A stretch of 64,000 nt of DNA, from the NCBI GenBank assembly GCA_022842065.1, contig JALHQH010000052.1, positions 1 through 64,000 of the forward strand, read 5' to 3'. Positions within the stretch are counted from its first letter, which is position 1. Each line of letters opens with the position of its first letter. The position numbers and the translations under genes are program-made. Below are positions 1 to 8,156 of this stretch, one piece after another. The notes below the pieces were generated by a model. It searched no databases, had not been told where the DNA came from, and worked only from the letters and a program-made list of their open reading frames with translations. This DNA is from Caldilineaceae bacterium (lineage in GTDB: Bacteria > Chloroflexota > Anaerolineae > Caldilineales > Caldilineaceae).

Positions 1-15
1 GGTTACTCGGGTGGG

Positions 16-28
16 CCCCCCCCCCCCC
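16..28. repeat. 13-nt poly-C tract
   Basis: An uninterrupted run of 13 C residues follows GTGGG near the window edge, downstream of the CHAT gene. It lies outside any supported gene. It could be a slippage-prone tract or a sequence or assembly artefact; the sequence cannot tell which. Confidence 0.6.
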
Positions 29-55
29 ACAATGGCGCGGCGCGCCAAACCTGCA

Positions 56-76
56 TAACTACGCAGAGCGTAGTTA
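56..76. terminator. Short perfect hairpin downstream of the CHAT gene
   Basis: A 9-bp perfect inverted repeat (taactacgc / gcgtagtta) with an AGA loop lies just beyond the stop of the minus-strand CHAT gene. There is no clear T-run, so termination is inferred from position only. Confidence 0.45.
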
Positions 77-87
77 CGAGCAATTTC

Positions 88-2418
88 TTACCATTCCCAA
101 GTGGCGCGGCCATTGGGGTCGGCGTAGAGGGTATAGGCCAGCCAGGTGGGATTGGCGGGATCTTGGTCACGGATGGCCAGGCGTGCGGTCTGAAAGGCGG
201 CACCAAAGGGTTGGCCATCAATCAACGCTTGGTAGAAGCGAATCGCAAACTCAGCCGCCAATTCGTCATTTACCTCCCAGAGCGTACCAACAAACGCCCC
301 GACCCCAATCTCGCGTACCAGTTTTTGTGCCCAGCCGCCCAAGCCGGTCAAGACAAAATCAAGTTGGCTGCTGTGACAGGTGTTAAAGAAGACAAGTGGT
401 CGCTGCCGGCGCAAGGCCAACGAGCGCGCCCCGGCCAGATCCGCGGGGTGGAGCTGTTCGTCATTGTGGAGCAGGATGGCTGATTCGTCGGCATTTTCGG
501 CGGTAAAGGTGCCATGGGTCGCCAGGTGTAACATGCGCATCGTCCCCGATTGGGTCGCTTGTAACAGCGCTGCTTTGGTGCGCAACGGTGCGCCCACATC
601 AAGGCCGCGCGTGCCAAGCTCGCGGAAGAAGCCCTGTTCGCGCTGGACATAGGCCAGGTCACTTTCAGGCACCACCAGGCGCGCGCTGTTGATCGTCAAC
701 CCCGCCTCGGCCCCGCGACCGGCCAGCCAACGGCAGAGTTGGAAGCTTTCAGCCCAAAAGCCATCCTCTAGCACTTGGTCGGTGGCCGCGTCATAGGCGA
801 ACGGTTTGATCAGCTCCCAGGGAATCCACGGCTCATCGCTGATAATCAGCAGGGAACGGATCAAGCCTTGTTCACGCGCCGCTTTTAATTGCCAATAAGC
901 CATGCGTAGCGGCTCGGGCAGCAATGTCTCAAACAGCGTCTGCCCGATATGGGCAATCGCTTCGACGCGGTTGGCTTGTTCCTGCGCATCACCCGCGCTG
1001 GCCCCGGCAAATTCACTCAACTGGGCAAAAATTTGGCTCAGAAATTGGCGGGGACTCTGATGCAGTGTCGTCGTCCCCATCTCCGCATGGTGAAAGCCGA
1101 GCGCTGGTGGCCCCCCCTCTAGCGCAAAGTGGAGCAGATTGCGTGCCCCGTCGAGGACAACCCGCAAAGTCACATCGGCCGGGGGTGGCGGATTGGGCAG
1201 GATACCGCCAAGCAGTCCTGACTCATCAGCGCGTTTTTGTTTGGTTTGGCCGGCAACGACCCTTTCCACCACTTGGACGGTTAACGTGCGGCTGCCCAGC
1301 AAGCGTTGCTTGTGGTAAAAATCGACGGTCAGCGACTTCTCGCCCAGCGTGGTGCCGGCCTGTAAAAGAAAGACCGCTGGCTGCGATGGTTGCCCCGCAT
1401 GCAACACAAAGACCCGCTGCCAAATGCCGGTCTGCTCGGCAAAGTCGGGCGCGGTGAGCACCACTTCGATATATTCTGGCCGGCGGGCATCGGCAAAGGT
1501 AACGCCCACGCGCGCTGCCGTATCAGCCTCGCTCATGGCCTCCAGCGTAAAATGGACGATCAGCCCATGCACTGTGCGCGGCGCTATTTGCTCTGGGAAA
1601 TCGGCCTGGGCATAGTAGTCAACCGTGACATCCTGGTAGGCCGGTAGGCTAAAGGGTACTGATTCGGCCCCGCGCATGACCGGGGCTTTGCTCACCGGTT
1701 CGATCAGGGTGACCAGTTGGGTGGCACTGCCCAGCGCTTGTTGAAAGTGAAAGGTCAGTCTTTGCTCGCCCACGGTGGGGAGCGCCTGCAAGAGAAAAAC
1801 GGCAGGCAAGGAGTCACCGGTTGCCGTCACCTGTAGCGTACGCGACCACGCGCCGGTCTGCTCGCGAAAACCAGCCGTAGCCAGGGTAACTTCGACCAGT
1901 CGCGTTTGATCCAGCGCCTGAAAGGTAAGCAGCACCATGCCGGCTGATTGTGTTTGGGGCGGGAGCGTCCGCAGCAGGCGCACAATCAAGGGCTGGTCGG
2001 CCCCGGTTGCGACCGCGCTGGGGAAAGTGGTGACAAGATGAAAGGCAAGCTCGATCGTGCTGCCGGCCGTTGGCTGCTGCCGACTGTTGGCTGTAAGCAC
2101 GCTTTGCAGTTGAGCCAGTTGCGCGTCGCTAATCGGGACAAAGCCGCTGCGGCGTGGTGGACTTTTACCGGCGGCTAAGATGCTACCGGCCACGGCACTC
2201 ACCGCTGGTTGACGCTCCAACCAGCCCAAAAATTCGATGAGCGGCATCGTCCGCTGGTAGTCACGCAGGGGGGGCAGCCGCTGGCAGAGTACCGCGTGGC
2301 GATCAAGTAACGCGGCCCACTCGGCGTCGCTAAAGAGCGTGGCATGATCAGCCACCGCTTGCAACACGGCGAGCAAGGTAGCAACACTCTGGTGTGGATC
2401 AAAGGTGAGATCGGTCAT
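88..2418 (-). CDS. CHAT-domain (caspase-like) protein with two internal repeats
   Basis: A 776-residue protein whose last ~215 residues form a CHAT domain, a caspase-like cysteine-peptidase fold. The predicted catalytic His lies in HLATHG (about residue 634) and the Cys in FFNTCHS (about 680), followed by GVGAFVGTLWEVND and a YADP end typical of the family. Residues ~1-75 form a small helical N-terminal domain that may be an adaptor. Residues ~123-240 and ~264-387 are a diverged tandem duplication: both carry EQTG-W, PAVFLLQA and a GE-plus-LT strand pattern. No signal peptide is seen, so it is probably cytoplasmic. The enoyl-CoA hydratase lies 9 bp upstream on the same strand. CHAT proteins are often effectors of defence or cell-death systems, but no activating partner is adjacent, so its role here is unknown. 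Confidence 0.85.
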   Translation of the reverse strand: MTDLTFDPHQSVATLLAVLQAVADHATLFSDAEWAALLDRHAVLCQRLPPLRDYQRTMPLIEFLGWLERQPAVSAVAGSILAAGKSPPRRSGFVPISDAQLAQLQSVLTANSRQQPTAGSTIELAFHLVTTFPSAVATGADQPLIVRLLRTLPPQTQSAGMVLLTFQALDQTRLVEVTLATAGFREQTGAWSRTLQVTATGDSLPAVFLLQALPTVGEQRLTFHFQQALGSATQLVTLIEPVSKAPVMRGAESVPFSLPAYQDVTVDYYAQADFPEQIAPRTVHGLIVHFTLEAMSEADTAARVGVTFADARRPEYIEVVLTAPDFAEQTGIWQRVFVLHAGQPSQPAVFLLQAGTTLGEKSLTVDFYHKQRLLGSRTLTVQVVERVVAGQTKQKRADESGLLGGILPNPPPPADVTLRVVLDGARNLLHFALEGGPPALGFHHAEMGTTTLHQSPRQFLSQIFAQLSEFAGASAGDAQEQANRVEAIAHIGQTLFETLLPEPLRMAYWQLKAAREQGLIRSLLIISDEPWIPWELIKPFAYDAATDQVLEDGFWAESFQLCRWLAGRGAEAGLTINSARLVVPESDLAYVQREQGFFRELGTRGLDVGAPLRTKAALLQATQSGTMRMLHLATHGTFTAENADESAILLHNDEQLHPADLAGARSLALRRQRPLVFFNTCHSSQLDFVLTGLGGWAQKLVREIGVGAFVGTLWEVNDELAAEFAIRFYQALIDGQPFGAAFQTARLAIRDQDPANPTWLAYTLYADPNGRATWEW

Positions 2419-2427
2419 GGGCGGTGC

Positions 2428-3216
2428 CTACTCCCCGCGCCAGATCGGCTTGCGCTTTTCTTTGAAGGCGCGCATGCCCTCTTTCTGGTCTGCACTGGCA
2501 AAGAGGAGGTAGAAAAGTTTTTCTTCATAGGCCATACCTTCGTGCAGCGTAGACTCAAAGGCCTTGTTGATCGCTTCCTTGCCCAGTTGCACGGCCAAGG
2601 GCGCACGCGCGGCGATTTCAGCCGCCAAGGTAATCGCCTCGGCCAGATAACTTTCTACCGCCACCACCCGGCTCACCAGGCCGGCGCGCAACGCTTCTTC
2701 TGCACTAATCCGTCGATCGTTGAGGACCATCTCCATGGCCAGCGATTTGCCCACGGCTTTTGTCAGCCGCTGTGTGCCACCGGCACCGGGGATCACGCCG
2801 ATGTTGATCTCCGGCTGCCCAAATTTGGCACTTTCCGACGCAATCATAATATCGCAGAGCATGGCCAATTCACAGCCACCGCCCAGGCAGTGCCCACTGA
2901 CCGCGGCAATGAGCGGTTTGCGCAGGGCGCGCAGCCGCTGCCAGCGCTCGATCATGCCGCGGTTGAGCATGGCCGTGGCCGAGGCGTCGGCCATCTCGGT
3001 AATATCTGCCCCGGCCGAAAAGGCGCGCTCATTGCCGGTGATCACCAGCGCGCCAATCGTGGGATCCTGGTCCAAGGCCGCGAGCGCGGTGACCAGTTCC
3101 GCCATCAACTGCCCACGCAGGGCGTTGAGCGCTTGGGGCCGATTCAAGCGGACTAGCCCAACCCCAGCGGCAGGGCGTTCGACAATGATATCTTCGTAGA
3201 TGGTGGTCTGGGACAT
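2428..3216 (-). CDS. Enoyl-CoA hydratase/isomerase family protein
   Basis: A 262-residue crotonase-fold protein, the usual length for a short-chain enoyl-CoA hydratase, which adds water across trans-2-enoyl-CoA in beta-oxidation-type pathways. Visible signatures are the oxyanion-hole segment AFSAGADI, CLGGGCELAML with the first catalytic Glu position, and PEINIGVIPGAGGTQRL with the second Glu position. Both glutamates are present, which favours hydratase over a degenerate isomerase. I chose the ATG at 3216; the frame stays open for 18 more codons upstream, but that extension has no family similarity. It ends 9 bp before the CHAT gene on the same strand. The exact substrate cannot be read from sequence. 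Confidence 0.9.
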   Translation of the reverse strand: MSQTTIYEDIIVERPAAGVGLVRLNRPQALNALRGQLMAELVTALAALDQDPTIGALVITGNERAFSAGADITEMADASATAMLNRGMIERWQRLRALRKPLIAAVSGHCLGGGCELAMLCDIMIASESAKFGQPEINIGVIPGAGGTQRLTKAVGKSLAMEMVLNDRRISAEEALRAGLVSRVVAVESYLAEAITLAAEIAARAPLAVQLGKEAINKAFESTLHEGMAYEEKLFYLLFASADQKEGMRAFKEKRKPIWRGE

Positions 3217-3366
3217 AGGCAAGTTCCGTGGCTTGGGTAAGAACAGTTGCAACTGTGGGGCAGTATACATCAGGGGCCAGGCGTCTGCATAATCAGGTGC
3301 CGGTGTCAGGTAATTTTTACAAATCGTTGGGGGGCGAGCATTTGGGGAAAATAGGTTGTTGTCATA

Positions 3367-3419
3367 GCGGACAGCGCCTATGATATCACATTAACGGTGA
3401 TATCATAGGCGCTGTCCGC
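3367..3419. terminator. Strong 23-bp hairpin
   Basis: A perfect 23-bp inverted repeat with a 7-nt loop (3390-3396) ends in CTTTTATAA on the plus strand. It separates the LysM gene from the enoyl-CoA hydratase gene, both on the minus strand. The T-run is on the plus strand, so on the minus strand it may act as an mRNA 3' stabiliser instead of an intrinsic terminator. Confidence 0.6.
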
Positions 3420-3438
3420 CTTTTATAACTGAGCCGGA

Positions 3439-4239
3439 TTAGACAAAGAAACTGGCCACCGCCGCGAGGAGCAGCAGCAGCGGCATCATCCCACCCTGGC
3501 TGCCCACGGGCGGCGCGGCCGTTTCGCTGACAGCCGCCACCGGCGCGGTTGTGGCACTGACGGTCAGTTCCGCCGTGATTGGAGCGGCCATTGTCACTGC
3601 ATCGGTGGTGGTTAGCGCTTGGGTTGCGGTCACAACTGTCATGTCCGTTGCCGCCACGGCGGTGGTCGTGACCGCCGCACTGCTCGCCACCGTTGCCGTC
3701 ATCGTTGCGGCGCGATCAGTTAATGCGGTCGCCATGCTGATGGCCACATCTTCGGTCAACGCCATTGTGGCGGTGAGGCTTGGGGTCGCACTGATCACAG
3801 CCCCGTTTGTGACCACAGCAGTCGTAGTCACTGGGTTCGTGATCGCTGTGGTTGTGGTCACTGGGGTCGTGACAGTGGCTGCTTCTGTGATTGATGTTGC
3901 CGTTGTTGCGCTGCCAGACGGCAACGCGGCGAGCTCTGCCGGCAGCAGGAGCAGTTGGCCGGCTTTGAGCGCCTGTGTATCCAGGCAGTTAATCTGCCGC
4001 AGCTCTTCGATATCCACGCCGGCCCGCAATGCCAGGGTCGCTACGGTATCGTCGGCATTGACCCGATAGGGCCGCCAGCCCTGCTGTACGGCAGGATGGC
4101 AAACCGACTTCTGTTCAACCCGTGCCCCGACCGTGCTATGGGCTTGGGCCAGGGTAAAGGTACAGAAGGGCGTGGTCAGGGCAAGCAGAAAAAAGATAAT
4201 CCCAAAGGTAAGGTGGCGAGAGTGGATCAAATGGCGCAT
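3439..4239 (-). CDS. LysM-domain surface protein with Thr/Ala/Val-rich stalk
   Basis: A 266-residue exported protein. The N-terminus is a signal peptide (basic MRHLIHSRHL, then a hydrophobic stretch ending in TLAQAHS). A single LysM-like domain follows (WRPYRVNADDTVATLALRAG through QLLLLPAEL), which usually binds peptidoglycan or other GlcNAc polymers. About 150 residues of low-complexity T/A/V/S repeats come next, then a C-terminal hydrophobic segment (GGMMPLLLLLAAVASFFV) that could anchor it in the membrane. The start at 4239 is supported by AGGAGA 6 nt upstream; the longer open frame adds 32 unlikely residues. The role in envelope structure is inferred. Confidence 0.75.
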   Translation of the reverse strand: MRHLIHSRHLTFGIIFFLLALTTPFCTFTLAQAHSTVGARVEQKSVCHPAVQQGWRPYRVNADDTVATLALRAGVDIEELRQINCLDTQALKAGQLLLLPAELAALPSGSATTATSITEAATVTTPVTTTTAITNPVTTTAVVTNGAVISATPSLTATMALTEDVAISMATALTDRAATMTATVASSAAVTTTAVAATDMTVVTATQALTTTDAVTMAAPITAELTVSATTAPVAAVSETAAPPVGSQGGMMPLLLLLAAVASFFV

Positions 4240-4590
4240 ATTGCTTCTCCTAAAACTGAATAATAAATGAAGGTTGCAGTGTGACGGTCGAGCCTGACGT
4301 AAATTGGACAAGGGGTATCGCTTAGCGGCTTTCACCCCATCGTTGCTTGGTTAATTTTGGGCGCACAAATTTTTGGATGGATCGCCGGCAATTTATACGG
4401 GCGGTTGTCATCAATTAACCTTTTTTACACGAGGGAAAGGGTTAATATGTGACAGCGCCAAGTCGTAGTGGGTGAACAGATTGAGCGGGCCGGCGCGCTG
4501 GCCGTCTTCCTATTCGCAGCTACATTCTTGTTGACGCTGCGACCCGCCTCGACGATACTGTTAGATCCGATTTTTATAAGATTTGGGTTT

Positions 4591-4636
4591 TGTGCTGAAA
4601 AGCGTTGTGGGGTCGTGAGGTCGCGAGGTCGTGTCG
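4591..4636. repeat. Dispersed element, copy 1 (TGTGCTGAAAAGCGT plus GTCG-type repeats)
   Basis: Fifteen bases, tgtgctgaaaagcgt, are identical to those at 30379-30393. In both places they are followed by short GGTCGTG- or TAGTCGTG-type tandem motifs. This copy is degenerate (gtcgtgaggtcgcgaggtcg) and lacks the long complementary arm of the second copy. Confidence 0.6.
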
Positions 4637-4740
4637 CCTGGAGCATGCGCCGTTGTGACCACGCGCCGCTGTGTTACTGCTGCCGCGCCTGGCAGCGGGG
4701 GCCTATACTCAAATCAGAATGAGACCCCTAGTTTCGGTCA

Positions 4741-4806
4741 GCGTGCGTCGCACTGACCAAAGAATCTAGCGGACTGGAAACAGTTGGCGGTCAGTGCGAC
4801 GCACGC
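4741..4806. repeat. 18-bp perfect inverted repeat sharing a core with 22651-22730
   Basis: Arms at 4741-4758 and 4789-4806 are perfect reverse complements around a 30-nt centre. The core tgcgtcgcactg recurs in the 25-bp inverted repeat at 22651-22730. Both lie in gene-free DNA near minus-strand genes. The function is unknown. Confidence 0.75.
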
Positions 4807-4971
4807 GATCCCGTTAGCCAGCAAAACTCCGGTTCTCAACTTGACTTCAGTATAGTGGGTGCCGCATGGGTGCTGTTCTGTGTGTAGTGTGATTGGGGTG
4901 AGGGTGCAAACAGAGGGTAATTCTGTGGGGACTTTATTACATCATATACTTGGCGTTGTTATCGCATTGTT

Positions 4972-5008
4972 CATACGCACGCTTGCAGAGAGCGCAAGCG
5001 TGCGTATG
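4972..5008. terminator. 15-bp hairpin downstream of the dehydratase gene
   Basis: Perfect arms (4972-4986 and 4994-5008, catacgcacgcttgc and complement) enclose a 7-nt loop. It follows the stop of the minus-strand ManD-like gene by ~46 bp. TTTTATT follows on the plus strand; there is no T-run on the minus strand. Confidence 0.5.
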
Positions 5009-5054
5009 TTTTATTGTGTCCACGCGTAGACGCATGGGGCGACGCCAAGGCGTG

Positions 5055-6260
5055 TTAGGGGCGCGCCGGGCTGCCATCCGGCCAGCGCGTCTGCGTCCAT
5101 TCTTCCACAAAATCCTGGCACGGATACTTCGCGGCCAATTCCTCGTTAATATCAATGCCCAGACCAGGCTTGTCGTTCGGGTACATATAACCACCACGCA
5201 CTTCGGGCAGCCCAGGAAAGATCTCATAGAAGACTTCCGAGAAGCGGCACCATTCCTGGATGCCAAAGTTGGGTGCCCAGAGATCAAGATGCAGATTGGC
5301 GGCATGGCCGACCGGCGAGGTGTCACCCGGGCCGTGCCAGGCGGTGCGGACGCCATACATGTTGGCAAAGAGCGCCACTGCGCGCGCCGGTGTAATCCCA
5401 CCCATCTGGCTGACATGCATGCGAATGAAGTCAATCAGGCGGTTCTCAACTGGATATTGCCACTCGACTGGATTGTTGTAGAGTTCACCCATGGCCAGCG
5501 GGGTGGCACATTGTTGGCGAATGCGCTCAAACCAGACATTATCTTCCGGGGCGAGGGCATCCTCTAAGAAGAAGAGTTTGTACTGCTCAACATCTTTGGC
5601 AAATTGGACGGCATCAATCGGCGCGAGGCGCTCGTGGATGTCATGTAGAATCTCGACCTCCATGCCCACGGTATTGCGTACATGTTCAATCGCATCTAGC
5701 GCGGCGCGCATGTAATGTTTGGGATCATAGTACGCACCCGGCGGCGACCCTTCGGGTTTGCGATCCTGCGCCCCGCGGCCACCATAACCGCCGGCCTGCA
5801 CGCGGATGTGGTGATAGCCCTCGGCCATGTATTTACGCACACTCTGCTCGATCTCTTGCGGATCACGGCCATCGGCGTGGGCATAACAGGCGGCTGCTTC
5901 ACGACATTTGCCGCCCAACAGCTCGTAAACCGGCATGTTGGCGAGCTTGCCCTTAATGTCCCATAGGGCCTGGTCAATGCCAGAGATGGCGTTGTTGAGC
6001 ACGGGACCATTGCGCCAGTAACTGTGCACCGCGGCCATGCGGTAGAACTCTTCGATCCGGCTCACATCGCGGCCGATGGCAAAGGGGATCAGGTGCTTTT
6101 CCAGCGCGGCCACCACGGCGGCATAGCGCTGGGTAAAGGTGGCGCAGCCCAAACCATAGAGGCCAGGCTCAGAGGTAATCACCTTCACAATCACCAGCCG
6201 CTGCGAAGTGGGCTGGGTGGTGATCACTTTGATATCTTGGATTGTAATCGGTTTGCTCAT
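5055..6260 (-). CDS. Mannonate dehydratase / RspA-like enolase-superfamily protein
   Basis: A 401-residue enolase-superfamily protein, matching the ManD/RspA family in length and along its whole sequence. These Mg-dependent enzymes dehydrate D-mannonate or D-gluconate-type sugar acids to 2-keto-3-deoxy acids; some members have only trace activity. Metal-ligand positions are seen in EILHDIHERL, FFLEDALAPED and AMGELYNNP, and the WHGPGDTSP segment carries the second-domain His. The family end GYMYPNDKPGLGIDINEELAAKYP is present. I chose the ATG at 6260 (AGGAGA upstream) over a 41-codon extension that runs through a repeat. The KDPG aldolase at 21910 could act on the product after phosphorylation, but the two genes are 16 kb apart. 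Substrate is unproven. Confidence 0.88.
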   Translation of the reverse strand: MSKPITIQDIKVITTQPTSQRLVIVKVITSEPGLYGLGCATFTQRYAAVVAALEKHLIPFAIGRDVSRIEEFYRMAAVHSYWRNGPVLNNAISGIDQALWDIKGKLANMPVYELLGGKCREAAACYAHADGRDPQEIEQSVRKYMAEGYHHIRVQAGGYGGRGAQDRKPEGSPPGAYYDPKHYMRAALDAIEHVRNTVGMEVEILHDIHERLAPIDAVQFAKDVEQYKLFFLEDALAPEDNVWFERIRQQCATPLAMGELYNNPVEWQYPVENRLIDFIRMHVSQMGGITPARAVALFANMYGVRTAWHGPGDTSPVGHAANLHLDLWAPNFGIQEWCRFSEVFYEIFPGLPEVRGGYMYPNDKPGLGIDINEELAAKYPCQDFVEEWTQTRWPDGSPARP

Positions 6261-6282
6261 TTGGTTTCTCCTGTGGGGTGCT

Positions 6283-6411
6283 GCGTGAAACGTGATGCGT
6301 GAAACGTGATTGGTGCTTGTGCCGCGATGATTAAGCTGGGTAAACCCCAATCCATCCAGCACATTTTGCGTATCACGCATCACGTTTCACGCATCACGTT
6401 TCACGCATCAC
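6283..6411. repeat. CGTGAAACGTGATG-family inverted array, copy 1
   Basis: A 28-nt arm at 6283-6310, two units of gcgtgaaacgtgat, is perfectly complementary to 6379-6406, which sits in a longer array (6372-6411). The 68-nt centre is unique sequence. The array overlaps the last codons and stop of the Nudix gene. Related arrays lie at 16309-16380 and 50662-50781. Confidence 0.8.
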
Positions 6412-7171
6412 CGTGCAGTTCATACGGCATATAAAATTCGTGGGTAACGGGTGTGCCGTGACCTTCAATCCACATGGTGCTGATCCCGCGACTTTGTATC
6501 GCCGCGCGCACAATCGACTTGTTGAAAGGGCTGACCGAACCCATGTTCAGATATTCCTCGACCGGCATCCACAGACACTCCGCGATCTCATCTTCGTGGC
6601 GCACGATCTCGGCGGAAAGCGGCGTGAGACGACAGATAAAGTAGATGTCGGATTTGCCAAAGCGCGCGCCATGCCAGTGGCGAAAACAGACCAGCGATTC
6701 AAATTTGGCGCGAATACCGGTCTCTTCAAAGATCTCGCGTACCACTGCCGCAGCCAGATGTTCATCTTTATCGACGAGACCACCAGGCAGCTTGTAGAAG
6801 CGCGGCCGATCGACGCGGTGATACTTTTCACAGACTACCAGCAATTCGTTCTGCTCATTGAGGACGACCCCGCCGACCCCGATATAGTGAGAAGCATAGG
6901 GTGGAATAAAGGCATTTGGCTGGAGTCGATGGACAAGGGTGGCCTGTTCGGGCGTACAGTTATGAAAGGCAAAGCCCATCTCCACTGCAATGGGGATATA
7001 GGCGACCTGGCTGATTGGGATCTCCAACCAGACAAGTTTCAGATCATCCTGACCCCAATGGTCAAGTGAATAGCGCAACTGCGTCGTAAAAAGCTCCACC
7101 GTCGCCGGCAGCGTGTGTGGTTCGACCATCACGCCACCAAAGTTGTTGACGGTATGTGCAAGAAGTTCCAT
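6401..7171 (-). CDS. Nudix hydrolase with N-terminal pre-Nudix domain
   Basis: A 256-residue Nudix protein. The Nudix box GGLVDKDEHLAAAVVREI plus FEETGI (about residues 130-153) matches GX5EX7REUXEEXGU with all key acidic residues. These bind Mg and hydrolyse nucleoside diphosphates linked to another moiety. The first ~95 residues (WLEIPISQVAYIPIAVEMGF, then the YASHYIGVGGVVLN transition) resemble the pre-Nudix domain of the NUDT6/NUDT8-type subgroup. The final residues HGDA and the stop are encoded inside the cgtgaaacgtgatg repeat, so the C-terminus may be repeat-derived. Substrate cannot be assigned. Confidence 0.88.
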   Translation of the reverse strand: MELLAHTVNNFGGVMVEPHTLPATVELFTTQLRYSLDHWGQDDLKLVWLEIPISQVAYIPIAVEMGFAFHNCTPEQATLVHRLQPNAFIPPYASHYIGVGGVVLNEQNELLVVCEKYHRVDRPRFYKLPGGLVDKDEHLAAAVVREIFEETGIRAKFESLVCFRHWHGARFGKSDIYFICRLTPLSAEIVRHEDEIAECLWMPVEEYLNMGSVSPFNKSIVRAAIQSRGISTMWIEGHGTPVTHEFYMPYELHGDA

Positions 7172-7216
7172 ATGCGGTTTCCTACTGAATGGATGAGATG
7201 GATCGGTTCACGCACC

Positions 7217-7262
7217 ACCTCATCCGCAGGGGCATGATACATCACGCCCCTGCGGATGAGGT
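7217..7262. repeat. 17-bp perfect hairpin
   Basis: Arms 7217-7233 and 7246-7262 (acctcatccgcaggggc and its complement) are perfect, with a 12-nt loop. It lies beyond the terminator of the PH-like membrane protein gene and 46 bp upstream of the Nudix start, so it may be a second terminator or a structured leader. Confidence 0.55.
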
Positions 7263-7280
7263 ACGTAAGTTCCACTGTAA

Positions 7281-7317
7281 AAGAAAAAGCCACAATCCAT
7301 TTTACGGGACTGTGGCT
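7281..7317 (-). terminator. Intrinsic terminator of the PH-like membrane protein gene
   Basis: Read on the minus strand, an 11-bp stem (one mismatch; arms 7307-7317 and 7288-7298) is followed at once by TTTTTCTTTT. This is the best textbook-style terminator in the window and lies ~70 bp after the stop at 7390. Confidence 0.8.
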
Positions 7318-7389
7318 GGAAAAGCAAATGCTTTAATTGTGCTGCCGGTCGATTACTATGAATCGATTATTGGTGGTCGATGACTGGAA

Positions 7390-7986
7390 CTAGGAAGCGG
7401 CGAGGCGACCACTTTTGGTCCAGTTGTAAGTTGCCTTCGCTTTGGGCAGCGTGGTGAGATCGGCCAAGGTGCTGCGATCCACCGCCTTCAACCCGGCATG
7501 TTCAATGATCAGCCGCGCCAATTCGGGATCGTAGACCCGATCTTCCCGCTCAATCGTCAACTCGCCCGGCTCTTGGTAGTGAATCTGCAGTACGCCATCC
7601 TGATATTCTGCATCGGCGCGTTTGACGATCAGATCCATCCGTTGCACATTATTCCAAGCCCAGACCTTGGTCGGCAGTAGAAAACGCACCGGGTTGCGAA
7701 TGATCAGCGCTTCATCCGTTACTTCGTAGAATTGATAGACATCAATCAAGTTCCCATAAAGCAGGAGCGCACCCCATATCACAAAGGTCCAAGCGGTGGC
7801 CTCGGCAAAGTAGGTATGGGTTAAGTCCATGGAAAAAGCCAAGGAACCCGTGGCAAACATGGCAACGGCAACGGCCATATTTCTGGCACTGCCTTGAAAG
7901 ACAATGCTATTTGTAGTTGCTGTGCTCTCTGCTGCTGCCTGGGCCTCACCGGCCACTTCAGCATTGGCAACACCGACTTCAACCAT
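7390..7986 (-). CDS. Two-TM membrane protein with bacterial PH-like domain
   Basis: A 198-residue protein. About 35 polar residues come first, then two hydrophobic helices (NMAVAVAMFATGSLAFSMDL and TAWTFVIWGALLLYGNLIDV). The cytosolic part (VTDEALIIRNPVRFLLPTKV through LARLIIEHAGL) has the strand pattern of bacterial PH-like domains. AAGGAGAT lies 8 nt before the ATG. A terminator follows the gene, so it is probably monocistronic. The domain call rests on pattern, not strong motifs; function unknown. Confidence 0.6.
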   Translation of the reverse strand: MVEVGVANAEVAGEAQAAAESTATTNSIVFQGSARNMAVAVAMFATGSLAFSMDLTHTYFAEATAWTFVIWGALLLYGNLIDVYQFYEVTDEALIIRNPVRFLLPTKVWAWNNVQRMDLIVKRADAEYQDGVLQIHYQEPGELTIEREDRVYDPELARLIIEHAGLKAVDRSTLADLTTLPKAKATYNWTKSGRLAAS

Positions 7987-8156
7987 ACCGCATCTCCTTG
8001 TCGATCGCGTTTTTTGGGATATCGCGTTTTTTGGACATTACGCGCTTGTAGCGCGCGTTGAAAGTCAAAAATTTCTCTAATAAGTATAGCGTTGAATAGA
8101 ATAGCGCCCAAATTTCAGTTGTGCAAATCTGCACAATGTGAGTCCTAAATGCTGAT

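Larger units (their letters stand above)
4240..5054. other. 815-bp intergenic region with three repeat structures
   Basis: No convincing gene. It holds a relic-like copy of the gtgctgaaaagcg element, a perfect 18-bp inverted repeat and a 15-bp hairpin, each listed separately. The first ~200 bp should carry the promoter of the minus-strand LysM gene. Confidence 0.6.

Noticed and set aside
2344..3156. 270-codon plus-strand frame across the CHAT and enoyl-CoA hydratase genes
   Set aside because: Antisense to two recognised genes, with no family features.
7189..7383. 64-codon plus-strand frame between the Nudix and PH-like membrane protein genes
   Set aside because: It spans a perfect hairpin and the terminator of the minus-strand gene, has no ribosome-binding site and resembles no family.
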